Assembly: GCA_949284445.1 (NCBI GenBank)
Contig: CASDVP010000001.1
Coordinates: forward strand, 62,001-126,000
Source: an uncultured Bacillota bacterium
GTDB lineage: Bacteria; Bacillota_I; Bacilli_A; RFN20; CAG-288
Length of the DNA: 64,000 nt
Direction: 5' to 3'
Shown: positions 17,787-25,690 of the stretch, piece after piece
How positions within the stretch are numbered: the stretch's first letter is position 1
Layout: the number at the start of each line of letters is the position of its first letter
Translations under genes and position numbers: made by a program
Notes under the pieces: generated by a model
The model's database searches: none
Seen by the model: the letters and a program-made list of their open reading frames with translations, nothing else
What the model was told of the DNA's origin: nothing

Positions 17787-19418
17787 ATGATTAAAGAATT
17801 GTTGAGCAAATTAAAAGAATCTGTTGTATCGATCTTACCGATTATCATCTTGATAATCGTGTTAAATTTTGCAGCTCCTTCTTTCAGCTTAGACCCTGGT
17901 TATAACATGAATGCTGGTCCGGTTTTCACCAGCTTTATGATCTCGATCGTTCCTTTGATTTTAGGATTGGCACTTTTTAACATGGGCGCCGAAAAATCAA
18001 TGGGTAAAATCGGTGAATTAGTCGGTACTTCTCTGACTAAGAAGAAGTCTTTAATCCTCTTAGCTATCATCGCCTTACTTCTCGGAACTCTGATCACGAT
18101 CGCAGAGCCTGATCTGACAGTTTTATCTTTGCAATTGATGCCTGCTGGTCCTAACTGGACACTGATATTAGTCGCTAGTTTAGGAGTCGGTGTCATGTTA
18201 GCAGTCGCAGTCATCAGAGTCATCTTACAAAAATCGATCAAAGTATGGCTAGTCATCGCTTATGCTCTAGTCTTCGCTTTGGGTTGTATGGCTAATCCAG
18301 AATTCTTCCCTGTTGTCTTCGATTCAGGCGGCGCTACTACTTCTGCCGTCTCTTCACCTTTCATCCTCTCTTTTGGTATCGGTATAGCTGCTGTCAGAGG
18401 CGGTAAGAATTCAGAAGATGATTCTTTCGGCTATGCTGGAATCTGTTCATTAGGTCCTCTCATCTCAGTTATGATCATGGGTATTATTCTAGGTAATAAT
18501 GAGGCTTCGATGGATGGGATTTTAGATAAAATTCCTGGACAGGTTGAAGATTTATTAATAACTTTAAATAATTTTAATGAGATCGGTCCATTTTATTTAA
18601 ATAACTTTGTCTCGGCATTAAAAGATGTCGCTTTATCTTTATCACCTATTGTCGTTTTCTTCTTCATCTATAACTTCATATTAAAAGTTCATGCTAAAAC
18701 CATTTATTCGATATTGATCGGTATCGCTTATACCTTTGTCGGCTTAGTCATATTCTTGATGGGTGCTAATGCTGGATTCATTCCAGTAGCTGCGACTCTC
18801 GGTCAATCTTTCACTGATTTACCATTAGCTCTTTTCCTGCTCTTCGGATTCGTTGTTGGCAATATGATCATTTTAGCTGAACCTGCTGTTCACGTATTAG
18901 CTGATCAAGTCACGGAAGTGACTAGTGGTGTCATCAGAAAATGGCAGGTTTTCTTAGCATTATGTTTAGCAGCTGGTGTTTCAGTGCTTTTAAATGTCAT
19001 CAGAATCTACTTCCATATTCCGATCATGATGATGTGTGCAACTGTCTATATCATCGGTTTTGTCCTTTGCTTTATCGTGCCTGATCTTTATGTTGCTATC
19101 GCCTTTGATTCCACCGGTGTAGCAACTGGTACTCTCTCTTCTTGTTTCTTGCTTCCAATGTTTATCGGTTATACAAATTCTTTATATATCTCTAAAGGTT
19201 ATACAGGCGAAGAATTAGCTTCTTATATCTTAGCCGATGGTTTCGGTATCATCGGTATGATTTCAACAACCCCGATCATCGCTGTCGAGCTTTTAGGTTT
19301 GATAGGTGTCGTCAAGAGTAAACTCACCTATAAGAAGGCTCTTGAAAGCATCAAAGAAGTCGATGATAGTCAAGTCATTCATTTACCCTCTTATCAGGAG
19401 GTGAACAATGTTCATTAA
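17787..19418 (+). CDS. DUF1538 family membrane protein, two internal repeats
   Basis: The 543 residues are mostly hydrophobic helices. Two related halves are visible: each ends in an AEP motif (ITIAEPDLTVLSLQL near residue 110 and IILAEPAVHVLADQV near residue 370). This is the DUF1538 family, multi-span proteins that look like transporters; the substrate is not established. The start is one base after the ABC gene and GAGGA lies inside that gene's 3' end. It overlaps the first PII-like gene by 11 bases. The fixed order DUF1538, PII, PII suggests the PII-like proteins gate this membrane protein, as GlnK does for AmtB; that is inference. Confidence 0.85.
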   Translation: MIKELLSKLKESVVSILPIIILIIVLNFAAPSFSLDPGYNMNAGPVFTSFMISIVPLILGLALFNMGAEKSMGKIGELVGTSLTKKKSLILLAIIALLLGTLITIAEPDLTVLSLQLMPAGPNWTLILVASLGVGVMLAVAVIRVILQKSIKVWLVIAYALVFALGCMANPEFFPVVFDSGGATTSAVSSPFILSFGIGIAAVRGGKNSEDDSFGYAGICSLGPLISVMIMGIILGNNEASMDGILDKIPGQVEDLLITLNNFNEIGPFYLNNFVSALKDVALSLSPIVVFFFIYNFILKVHAKTIYSILIGIAYTFVGLVIFLMGANAGFIPVAATLGQSFTDLPLALFLLFGFVVGNMIILAEPAVHVLADQVTEVTSGVIRKWQVFLALCLAAGVSVLLNVIRIYFHIPIMMMCATVYIIGFVLCFIVPDLYVAIAFDSTGVATGTLSSCFLLPMFIGYTNSLYISKGYTGEELASYILADGFGIIGMISTTPIIAVELLGLIGVVKSKLTYKKALESIKEVDDSQVIHLPSYQEVNNVH

Positions 19419-19851
19419 AAAATTATCAAAGAAAGTTCAACATCATCCAAAAGCTCCTGCTCTTCCTTTTGAAAAAAGAGAAACTCTTCAATCTTTATCT
19501 CTCTTTTTCACGATCATCAATCGTCATCAAGCTCAATATTACGTCAAGGCTTATCAAGATGTCGGATGTTCTTTATCGATGATCATGTATGCCCACTCCA
19601 TGCCACCAGTAGAAATCTTACAATTATTAGGTGCTGATGAAACTAAGAAGGATATCATCATGACCGTTACCAGAACCGAATATATTCCGCAATTAAAAAA
19701 GATTGCTGAAGAAAGATTCAAAATCTCTAAAATCAGCAAAGGCATCGCTTTTGCTATTCCGATAGATGCTGTTTCTGGTATAGCTATATATAAATTTTTA
19801 GCTGATCATAATAAGGAGGTTCGTACAAATGGAAATGCAGTCACAAAATAA
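19408..19851 (+). CDS. PII-like signalling protein, first of pair
   Basis: The protein has 147 residues with an N-terminal basic extension of ~30 residues, then a ferredoxin-like fold resembling PII (LSLFFTIINRHQAQYYVKAY, later IIMTVTRTEYIPQLKKIAEE and GIAFAIPIDAVSGI). The GIAFAIPID segment corresponds to the C-terminal strand of PII proteins. The Tyr-bearing T-loop motif of GlnB is not seen. AGGAGGTGA lies seven bases before the ATG, inside the DUF1538 gene. It overlaps the second PII-like gene by 23 bases, so the pair is made together and may form a heteromer. Ligand unknown. Confidence 0.75.
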   Translation: MFIKKLSKKVQHHPKAPALPFEKRETLQSLSLFFTIINRHQAQYYVKAYQDVGCSLSMIMYAHSMPPVEILQLLGADETKKDIIMTVTRTEYIPQLKKIAEERFKISKISKGIAFAIPIDAVSGIAIYKFLADHNKEVRTNGNAVTK

Positions 19852-20215
19852 AAATTATTCATTGCTGATCGTCATCATCAACAAAGGTTCTACCGACTTA
19901 GTTATGAATGCAGCTAGAAAAGCTGGTTCTACTGGTGGAACTATCGCGGTTGCTAGAGGCACTGGTAATCCAGATGTTGCAAAATTCTATGGTATCGCTA
20001 TCCAACCTGAAAAAGAGATGGTTTTCATCGTGGTCGATGTCGAGATCAAAGATAAAGTCATGAAACAAATCTATGATGAAGCTGGATTAGGAACAGCTGG
20101 GCAAGGCATCATCTTCTCTTTGCCGATCACTGATGCGGTCGGTTTTGATCCGTTACCAAACCTCGAAGATGTCGAGCAAAAATTGCTTGATGATAACGCA
20201 GAAAAATCCGAATAG
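19829..20215 (+). CDS. PII-like signalling protein, second of pair
   Basis: The protein has 128 residues and is the closer match to PII: YSLLIVIINKGSTDLVMNAARKAGSTGGTI, FYGIAIQPEKEMVFIVVD and GIIFSLPITDAVGF are in the expected order for the trimeric PII fold. AAGGAGG sits before the ATG at 19829, within the 3' end of the first PII-like gene. A GTGNPD segment lies where the T-loop would be, short and without the uridylylated Tyr. Known PII relatives bind ATP, ADP, 2-oxoglutarate, cAMP or c-di-AMP; the ligand here is open. Position implies control of the DUF1538 protein. Confidence 0.82.
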   Translation: MEMQSQNKNYSLLIVIINKGSTDLVMNAARKAGSTGGTIAVARGTGNPDVAKFYGIAIQPEKEMVFIVVDVEIKDKVMKQIYDEAGLGTAGQGIIFSLPITDAVGFDPLPNLEDVEQKLLDDNAEKSE

Positions 20216-20263
20216 TGTTAAATTTAATTTCTTATTTTTTATAAGCTATTTAAAATTGAAGTG

Positions 20264-20827
20264 ATGAGAAAAAAAATATTATTTCCGTTAGCTCTATCTT
20301 TAACTTTATCAAGCTGTTCTACTGCTTATAAAACCAGTTATACGATTTACTTTGGAAACATGTATGTCAGCCAAGATAGTTATAACTATCAAGCGGTGAA
20401 TCAAAAACTGTGCCAAAATGATTTTGATGATGATCTCACCAAAGAATATCACGCGAACATCAACTTTTTCTATGATCAAGAAAGCTTAAACGATTTCAAA
20501 CAAGACGAAAATTATTATGATCATGCTGAAGAAATAAATATTCCGACCGATCATTTCTTGATCTATTTCTTCGTCCAAATACCAGCGTCTTATCAAGCGG
20601 TGAAAAGAGAAAACATTCAATATATAAATGAGAAAGATGAAGAGGTGTTAGTCACTGATAATTTTTATCGCTTAGCATCTAGAAAAGACCTCTCATATTG
20701 TTTTGTAGACTTAGAATTAGACACTACGATCTCAAGTCCGTATGTCTTTTCTTTTTATTATTACGTTTCAAATATTTATAAAAATGATTTGATCTCTGAT
20801 AATATCAGAATCATTTTGCAAGATTGA
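20264..20827 (+). CDS. Small lipoprotein of unknown function
   Basis: The 187-residue protein starts MRKKILFPLALSLTLSSC: a signal peptide with a lipobox (LSSC), so Cys18 should be lipidated and the mature part held outside the membrane. The rest is rich in Tyr, Asp and Asn with no motif I recognise. I chose the ATG at 20264 over the GTG directly before it. No clear Shine-Dalgarno. It is the last same-strand gene of the BusR-facing cluster, 48 bases after the second PII-like gene, and its 3' end overlaps the convergent mfd gene by 17 bases. Confidence 0.7.
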   Translation: MRKKILFPLALSLTLSSCSTAYKTSYTIYFGNMYVSQDSYNYQAVNQKLCQNDFDDDLTKEYHANINFFYDQESLNDFKQDENYYDHAEEINIPTDHFLIYFFVQIPASYQAVKRENIQYINEKDEEVLVTDNFYRLASRKDLSYCFVDLELDTTISSPYVFSFYYYVSNIYKNDLISDNIRIILQD

Positions 20828-23800
20828 AATAAACCTTTTTTAAAGTCTCAGTTAAAAGCAGTAAATCATTTAAATAATCTTTGGTTTTTGTGAGGATGAA
20901 TTCAAATTTGTTATTCGTAATTTTAACACGCAATTTTATTACTAAATTAGAAAGCGTTTCTTCTAATTGCTTATATATCGCTGGCTTAGATGAAAACTCT
21001 TTCGATGTCGTTATGTCATAAGCACCTAAAGCTTCTACGAAATTATCATACAGAGGAGTATTGAGATTTATTTCAATCTTTCGCTTGATTAAAAGGTTAG
21101 CGACTTCTTCCGGATACGGTCCATAAACATCGCGTATCTTTTTAGAAAAAGCATTCAAGTCTTCATCATTTAAACAATCCGATAATTCTCGATACATATT
21201 GATGCGCTCAGATTCAGAGCCATAAGTAGAAGGAATATGTGCATCTAATGAGAAGGACAATTCGAATCGATAGGCTTTTTCTTTATCTTGTAAAGCATCT
21301 TGAACTGTCTGCTTTTCCTTCACAACTTCTTGTAATAGCTCCATGTAAGCATCATAACCAAGAGTGTCTACAAAACCAGCTTGTTCAGATCCTAAAATAT
21401 CACCAGCTCCTCTGATGTTTAAATCCTGCATTGCGATTTTATATCCGCTTCCTAACTCCGTGAAATCTTTTAAAGCTTTTAATCTCTTTCTAGCATCATC
21501 AGTCATTTTGCCTTCGCTCTTAAAGAAGAAATACGCATAAGCGAGGCGATCGCTTCTACCGACCCTTCCTTTGATCTGATAAAGCTGTGCTAATCCGAAG
21601 TGATCAACATCTTCGACAATTATGGTATTGACATTAGGAATATCTAATCCGGATTCAATGATCGAAGTGCAGACTAAAACATCGATTCTTCCTTCATAGA
21701 AATCAGCCATAGTCATCTCTATCTCTTCTTCGCTCATCCTAGCATGAACACCTTTGATTTTAGCTTGTGGAAATTTCAGTGATAGTTTGTTGACAACAGA
21801 ATCAAGTGTGCTGATCTTATTATGCAAATAATAAACCTGACCTTTTCTCAGCAACTCTTTTTCGATGACTTCATAGATCAATTCTTGATCCATTTTAACC
21901 ACATAAGTTTTAACTGGTAAACGATTGATTGGCGGTTCTTCTAAGAGGGATAAAGAACGCACATTCAACAAAGACATCTGCATCGTTCTAGGAATAGGTG
22001 TCGCTGTCAAAGTCAAACAATCGATATTCTTGCTTCTCTCTTTGATCTTCTCTTTATGTGTCACACCGAATTTTTGTTCTTCATCGACGATTAATAAACC
22101 TAAATCTTTAAACTGGATATCATCAGATAACAAGCGATGAGTTCCGATAACAAAATCGATTTTGCCTTCTTTTAAAAGCTGAATGTTTTTTTGTTGTTCT
22201 TTTTTAGAGACAAAACGAGAGAAAGAAGCGATTTTGATCCCAAAAGGTTCTAATCTTTGCTTGGCGACTTTGTAATGCTGCTGACAAAGAATAGTAGTAG
22301 GGCATAATAAAGCGACTTGTTTATGTGCTAAAACAGCTTTAAAAGTGGCAAAAAAAGCGATTTCTGTTTTACCGAACCCGACATCACCAGCGATCAATCT
22401 ATCCATGGGATGACTCGATTCCATATCAGCTTTTACCGCTTCAACAGCTTCGGTTTGTGAACAAGTATATTGATATGGGAAAGAATCTAAATATTCTTGC
22501 TCTAATTGTGGATAAGAAGGAAAGGCAAAACCGGGTTTTGAATTTCTTTCAGAATATAAAGCTAATAATTGATCAGCTAAATATGAGATTTTAGAACGAA
22601 TACGGGCTTTCTTTCTAGACCAAGTAGAGCCTCCTATTTTATCTAAAACTGGAGTATAGCCTTCTCTAGATGAATATTTTCGTATTAATCGATACTGTGA
22701 TAATGGTAAATAGAAAACCGCATCATCAGCATACTTGATTTTTAAATATTCTAATCCGTCCATGGTGGTGACACCCATATATTTACCAACGCCATGAACT
22801 TCGTGAACAACGTAATCGCCTTCTTTTAAATCTTCATATTTACGGATAATCTTAGCTTCTTTATATCTGGTTAAGAAACGTGATTTTGTCTCATTCACAC
22901 CATATATTTCTTTAGCAGATAAATAAACATGCTTATATTCAGGAAGTTCAAATCCTCTAGCAATGGAACCATTTAGTAACATCAGAGGTGCATGTTCAGG
23001 ATAGATAGAAAACGGCATGTTATTATTCGCCAAATAATTTTCACAATTTGAAAGATTTGGTTCTGGTAAGACGATTCTAACTTTATACCCTTCATTTAAA
23101 TATTGGTCAAATAGTTTGTTTGATTCCGCATAAGAGATTGCTTTATAGGAGTTATTTCTAACGATAAAAGAATCTTCTTCTGAATAATATGCTTTGACAA
23201 ATCCAGTGAAATCCGGTTGCCTATTCAGATACACCTTTTCACCATTGAGTGAATTGCTTTCTTTAAGTGCTTTCTTAAAATAAGATTTTTCTTTTGATTT
23301 AATATCTTTATAAGCATCATATATTTTAGATGGCTCATATATAAATTTTTCATATTCATCCAAATAAGATAATAAGCATGTGTCACTTTTAGAAAAGAAT
23401 GAATAAAATCTTTGATTGATATCAGTCAAATTTAAATCTTTAGCTTCATCTAAAAGCGAATTGACTCTTTCTAAAAGATCATCATGTGCGTGTTTAGAAC
23501 TCTGAGTGACTTGTTCTAAACGATCTAAAATCTCTTTTCTACCATTTTGATATTCTTTATCGTTGAATAAAGCCATTGAAAAAGGATGAATTATGATTTC
23601 TTCGATATGTGAATAAGAAAGTTCATCTCTCACTTTAAATATTCTCAAATCATCGATCTCATCACCAAAGAACTCGATACGTATCGGATCTGGATAACAA
23701 GAATCAAAAATATCTAATATTCCACCTCTCAAAGAAAATTGACCTGGTGAAGAAATCCTATCATTGGATTTATATCCGGCTTTTATTAACTTATCTAAAA

Positions 23801-24251
23801 GTTCATCACGATCGAATAAGTCGTGATTTTTTAACACTATAAGTTGTTCTTTATATCTTTCTTTCGGTGTGATGAGCAAAAAACTAGCTGAAAGATGAGA
23901 AACTAATATAGATGGTTTAGAAGAAAAGATCGAAGAAATAGCTAACATCCTTTCATCATGCATCTCTAATGATGCACCGATAGCTGAATTGCGGAATATT
24001 TCATCATACGGAAATAAATAAGAAGATTCTTCATCGATATAATTGTTCAGAAATTGATTGAAAGCTTGAGCTTCATAAATAGTCGGAAATAAAAAGAACA
24101 TTTTTCTCGGCTTTTTTAAATACGATAAAGCCGCTAGAAGCGCTAAGGCCTCTGGTGAAGAGACATGAACTTCTTTCTGTTCATTCAGATTTTTTAATTC
24201 TTTGTCTTCTAACAGATAGTTGAACAAAGAGACTTTATCTAATATAGCCAT
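20811..24251 (-). CDS. mfd: Transcription-repair coupling factor
   Basis: The 1146-residue SF2 translocase removes RNA polymerase stalled at lesions and recruits UvrA. The N-terminal UvrB-like part lacks ATPase motifs. The RNA-polymerase-interacting domain starts near YEDLKEGDYVVHEVHGVGKY. The helicase core has Walker A GDVGFGKTEIA, the DEEQ box (DEEQKFG), TATPIPRTMQMSL and GRVGRSDRLAYAY. A TRCF C-terminal domain follows. Length is normal. Its start overlaps the stop of pth by one base (TGATG), so translation is coupled. It forms an operon with rdgB and pth, an order common in Firmicutes. Confidence 0.97.
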   Translation of the reverse strand: MAILDKVSLFNYLLEDKELKNLNEQKEVHVSSPEALALLAALSYLKKPRKMFFLFPTIYEAQAFNQFLNNYIDEESSYLFPYDEIFRNSAIGASLEMHDERMLAISSIFSSKPSILVSHLSASFLLITPKERYKEQLIVLKNHDLFDRDELLDKLIKAGYKSNDRISSPGQFSLRGGILDIFDSCYPDPIRIEFFGDEIDDLRIFKVRDELSYSHIEEIIIHPFSMALFNDKEYQNGRKEILDRLEQVTQSSKHAHDDLLERVNSLLDEAKDLNLTDINQRFYSFFSKSDTCLLSYLDEYEKFIYEPSKIYDAYKDIKSKEKSYFKKALKESNSLNGEKVYLNRQPDFTGFVKAYYSEEDSFIVRNNSYKAISYAESNKLFDQYLNEGYKVRIVLPEPNLSNCENYLANNNMPFSIYPEHAPLMLLNGSIARGFELPEYKHVYLSAKEIYGVNETKSRFLTRYKEAKIIRKYEDLKEGDYVVHEVHGVGKYMGVTTMDGLEYLKIKYADDAVFYLPLSQYRLIRKYSSREGYTPVLDKIGGSTWSRKKARIRSKISYLADQLLALYSERNSKPGFAFPSYPQLEQEYLDSFPYQYTCSQTEAVEAVKADMESSHPMDRLIAGDVGFGKTEIAFFATFKAVLAHKQVALLCPTTILCQQHYKVAKQRLEPFGIKIASFSRFVSKKEQQKNIQLLKEGKIDFVIGTHRLLSDDIQFKDLGLLIVDEEQKFGVTHKEKIKERSKNIDCLTLTATPIPRTMQMSLLNVRSLSLLEEPPINRLPVKTYVVKMDQELIYEVIEKELLRKGQVYYLHNKISTLDSVVNKLSLKFPQAKIKGVHARMSEEEIEMTMADFYEGRIDVLVCTSIIESGLDIPNVNTIIVEDVDHFGLAQLYQIKGRVGRSDRLAYAYFFFKSEGKMTDDARKRLKALKDFTELGSGYKIAMQDLNIRGAGDILGSEQAGFVDTLGYDAYMELLQEVVKEKQTVQDALQDKEKAYRFELSFSLDAHIPSTYGSESERINMYRELSDCLNDEDLNAFSKKIRDVYGPYPEEVANLLIKRKIEINLNTPLYDNFVEALGAYDITTSKEFSSKPAIYKQLEETLSNLVIKLRVKITNNKFEFILTKTKDYLNDLLLLTETLKKVYFNLAK

Positions 24252-24811
24252 CAGTGATTAAATTGATTCATCGCTTTATCAAACGAATATTTCAGACTGT
24301 ATTCTAAAGCAGAGCAAGCTTTAGAAATACCATCTTTCCAGGCATCATATTCCTCTTGTTCTCTAGGAGCTGAGAGCACAAAATTAGCTAGGCCTGGATA
24401 TGTCGGTCTACCGATTCCGATACGAATGCGTTTGAATTCTTCAGATCCTAATGCTGCAATGATGCTTTTTAAACCATTATGACCTCCTGCAGCTCCTTTA
24501 AATCTGAGACGTATCTGACCTGGTTTGGTATCTAAATCATCTACTAAAATAATAACATCTTCTTTTGGTATCTTATAAAATTGCATCGCCTCTTTTAATG
24601 CTTCACCAGAAAGATTTACATATGTTAGTGGCTTTAATAGTAAAACATCTTCTCCAAAAGCTTTTCCTTTTCCACAAAAAGATTTAAATTTCTTTTTATC
24701 GATCGGAATATCTAGATCTGAGCTGAAAAGATCTAATGCTTGAAAACCTGAATTATGTCTTGTGTCTTCGTATAAAGCACCGAAATTACCGATTCCTAAT
24801 ATCAGCTTCAT
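24251..24811 (-). CDS. pth: Peptidyl-tRNA hydrolase
   Basis: The 186-residue enzyme frees tRNA from peptidyl-tRNA dropped by ribosomes. Seen are GIGNFGALYEDTRHNSGF with the catalytic His and Asn, LLKPLTYVNLSGEAL, VDDLDTKPGQIRLR with the catalytic Asp, and GGHNGLKSI. Length is typical. Its start lies one base after the rdgB stop and its stop overlaps the mfd start, so it sits in a tight three-gene operon. UGA is the stop. Confidence 0.96.
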   Translation of the reverse strand: MKLILGIGNFGALYEDTRHNSGFQALDLFSSDLDIPIDKKKFKSFCGKGKAFGEDVLLLKPLTYVNLSGEALKEAMQFYKIPKEDVIILVDDLDTKPGQIRLRFKGAAGGHNGLKSIIAALGSEEFKRIRIGIGRPTYPGLANFVLSAPREQEEYDAWKDGISKACSALEYSLKYSFDKAMNQFNH

Positions 24812-24812
24812 A

Positions 24813-25412
24813 TCAGTTGTTTTCCTCTAAAAATTGAACGAATTTAGCAATCGCTCTACCGCGATGTGAAACACTATTCTTTTCTTCTTCAGTCGCTCTG
24901 CCAAAAGTTTTCTTCAACTCTAATGAATAGAATATCGGATCATATCCGAAACCTCCGTTTTGTCCTGCTTCATCGAATTCTTTGATGATTTTTCCTGGAA
25001 CTTCAGCTGTAAAGGTTTTATCGATATTTTCTTTTTTGTTGATATAAGTGACAGAACAAGTGAAATGAGCATCTCTTATCTCAATATCTTCGAGCATATT
25101 TAAAATTTCTTTTTGTTTATCGATATAAGAATGCCCATCTAAAAACCTTGCAGAAAAGGAACCTGGAAATCCGTGAAAAGTATCAATACATAAGCCAGAA
25201 TCATCTGCGATGACTGGTATATCTGTCTTTCTAGAAATATCTGAGGCTTTGATATGAGAATTTTCTTCGAAAGTGACACCTGTTTCCTTGCTATCTATCT
25301 TTAATCCGACATCATTAAGTGAAAGAACTTTGACATTGATCTTTTTGAGCATTTTCCTCACTTCTTGAACTTTATGTTCATTGCTAGTAGCAAAAATAAT
25401 TTTATCCACCAT
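24813..25412 (-). CDS. rdgB: XTP/dITP diphosphatase (RdgB/HAM1)
   Basis: The enzyme has 199 residues and hydrolyses non-canonical purine triphosphates (XTP, dITP) to monophosphates, keeping them out of DNA. Motifs: FATSNEHKVQEV at the start, ADDSGLCID (metal-binding Asp), PGSFSARFL, GGFGYDPIF and SHRGRA. I chose the ATG at 25412 (MVDKIIFA); a TTG eight codons upstream is in frame but family members start here. Only a weak GAGAG ribosome site is visible. It is first in the rdgB-pth-mfd operon. Confidence 0.95.
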   Translation of the reverse strand: MVDKIIFATSNEHKVQEVRKMLKKINVKVLSLNDVGLKIDSKETGVTFEENSHIKASDISRKTDIPVIADDSGLCIDTFHGFPGSFSARFLDGHSYIDKQKEILNMLEDIEIRDAHFTCSVTYINKKENIDKTFTAEVPGKIIKEFDEAGQNGGFGYDPIFYSLELKKTFGRATEEEKNSVSHRGRAIAKFVQFLEENN

Positions 25413-25509
25413 AAGTTTTATCTCTCTTTTTCGCAACTTAATTATAGTGAAAAAACTAGGTTTTTTTATAGATTTTGACTAAAACTTTCAAAAAAATAGA
25501 AGTTTTGAC

Positions 25510-25536
25510 TATATGTGTATGCGTGCGTGCGCACAT
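25510..25536. other. 27-bp alternating purine-pyrimidine tract
   Basis: All 27 bases alternate purine and pyrimidine, with a GC-rich core GCGTGCGTGCGCAC in otherwise AT-rich DNA. Such tracts can adopt Z-DNA under negative supercoiling. It lies between rdgB and the surface operon. Confidence 0.6.
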
Positions 25537-25593
25537 TTCCTATTTTATGTATACGAATTGCAATATTCTATAATTGTTTTTGCAATAATCACT

Positions 25594-25607
25594 TGAAAGC
25601 GCTTTTT
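25594..25607 (+). promoter_or_regulatory. CcpA/LacI-type (cre-like) operator upstream of the surface operon
   Basis: TGAAAGCGCTTTTT matches the cre consensus TGWAANCGNTNWCA except for the final CA. The AAAGCGCTTT centre is palindromic. It lies 84 bp before the surface protein start. Confidence 0.45.
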
Positions 25608-25690
25608 GTAAAATATTATAAGAGCTAGAAACTGTTTTCTAGCAATTTGCGTATGGATTGATGCAATTCAAGTGTAATCGGGAGGGAAAC

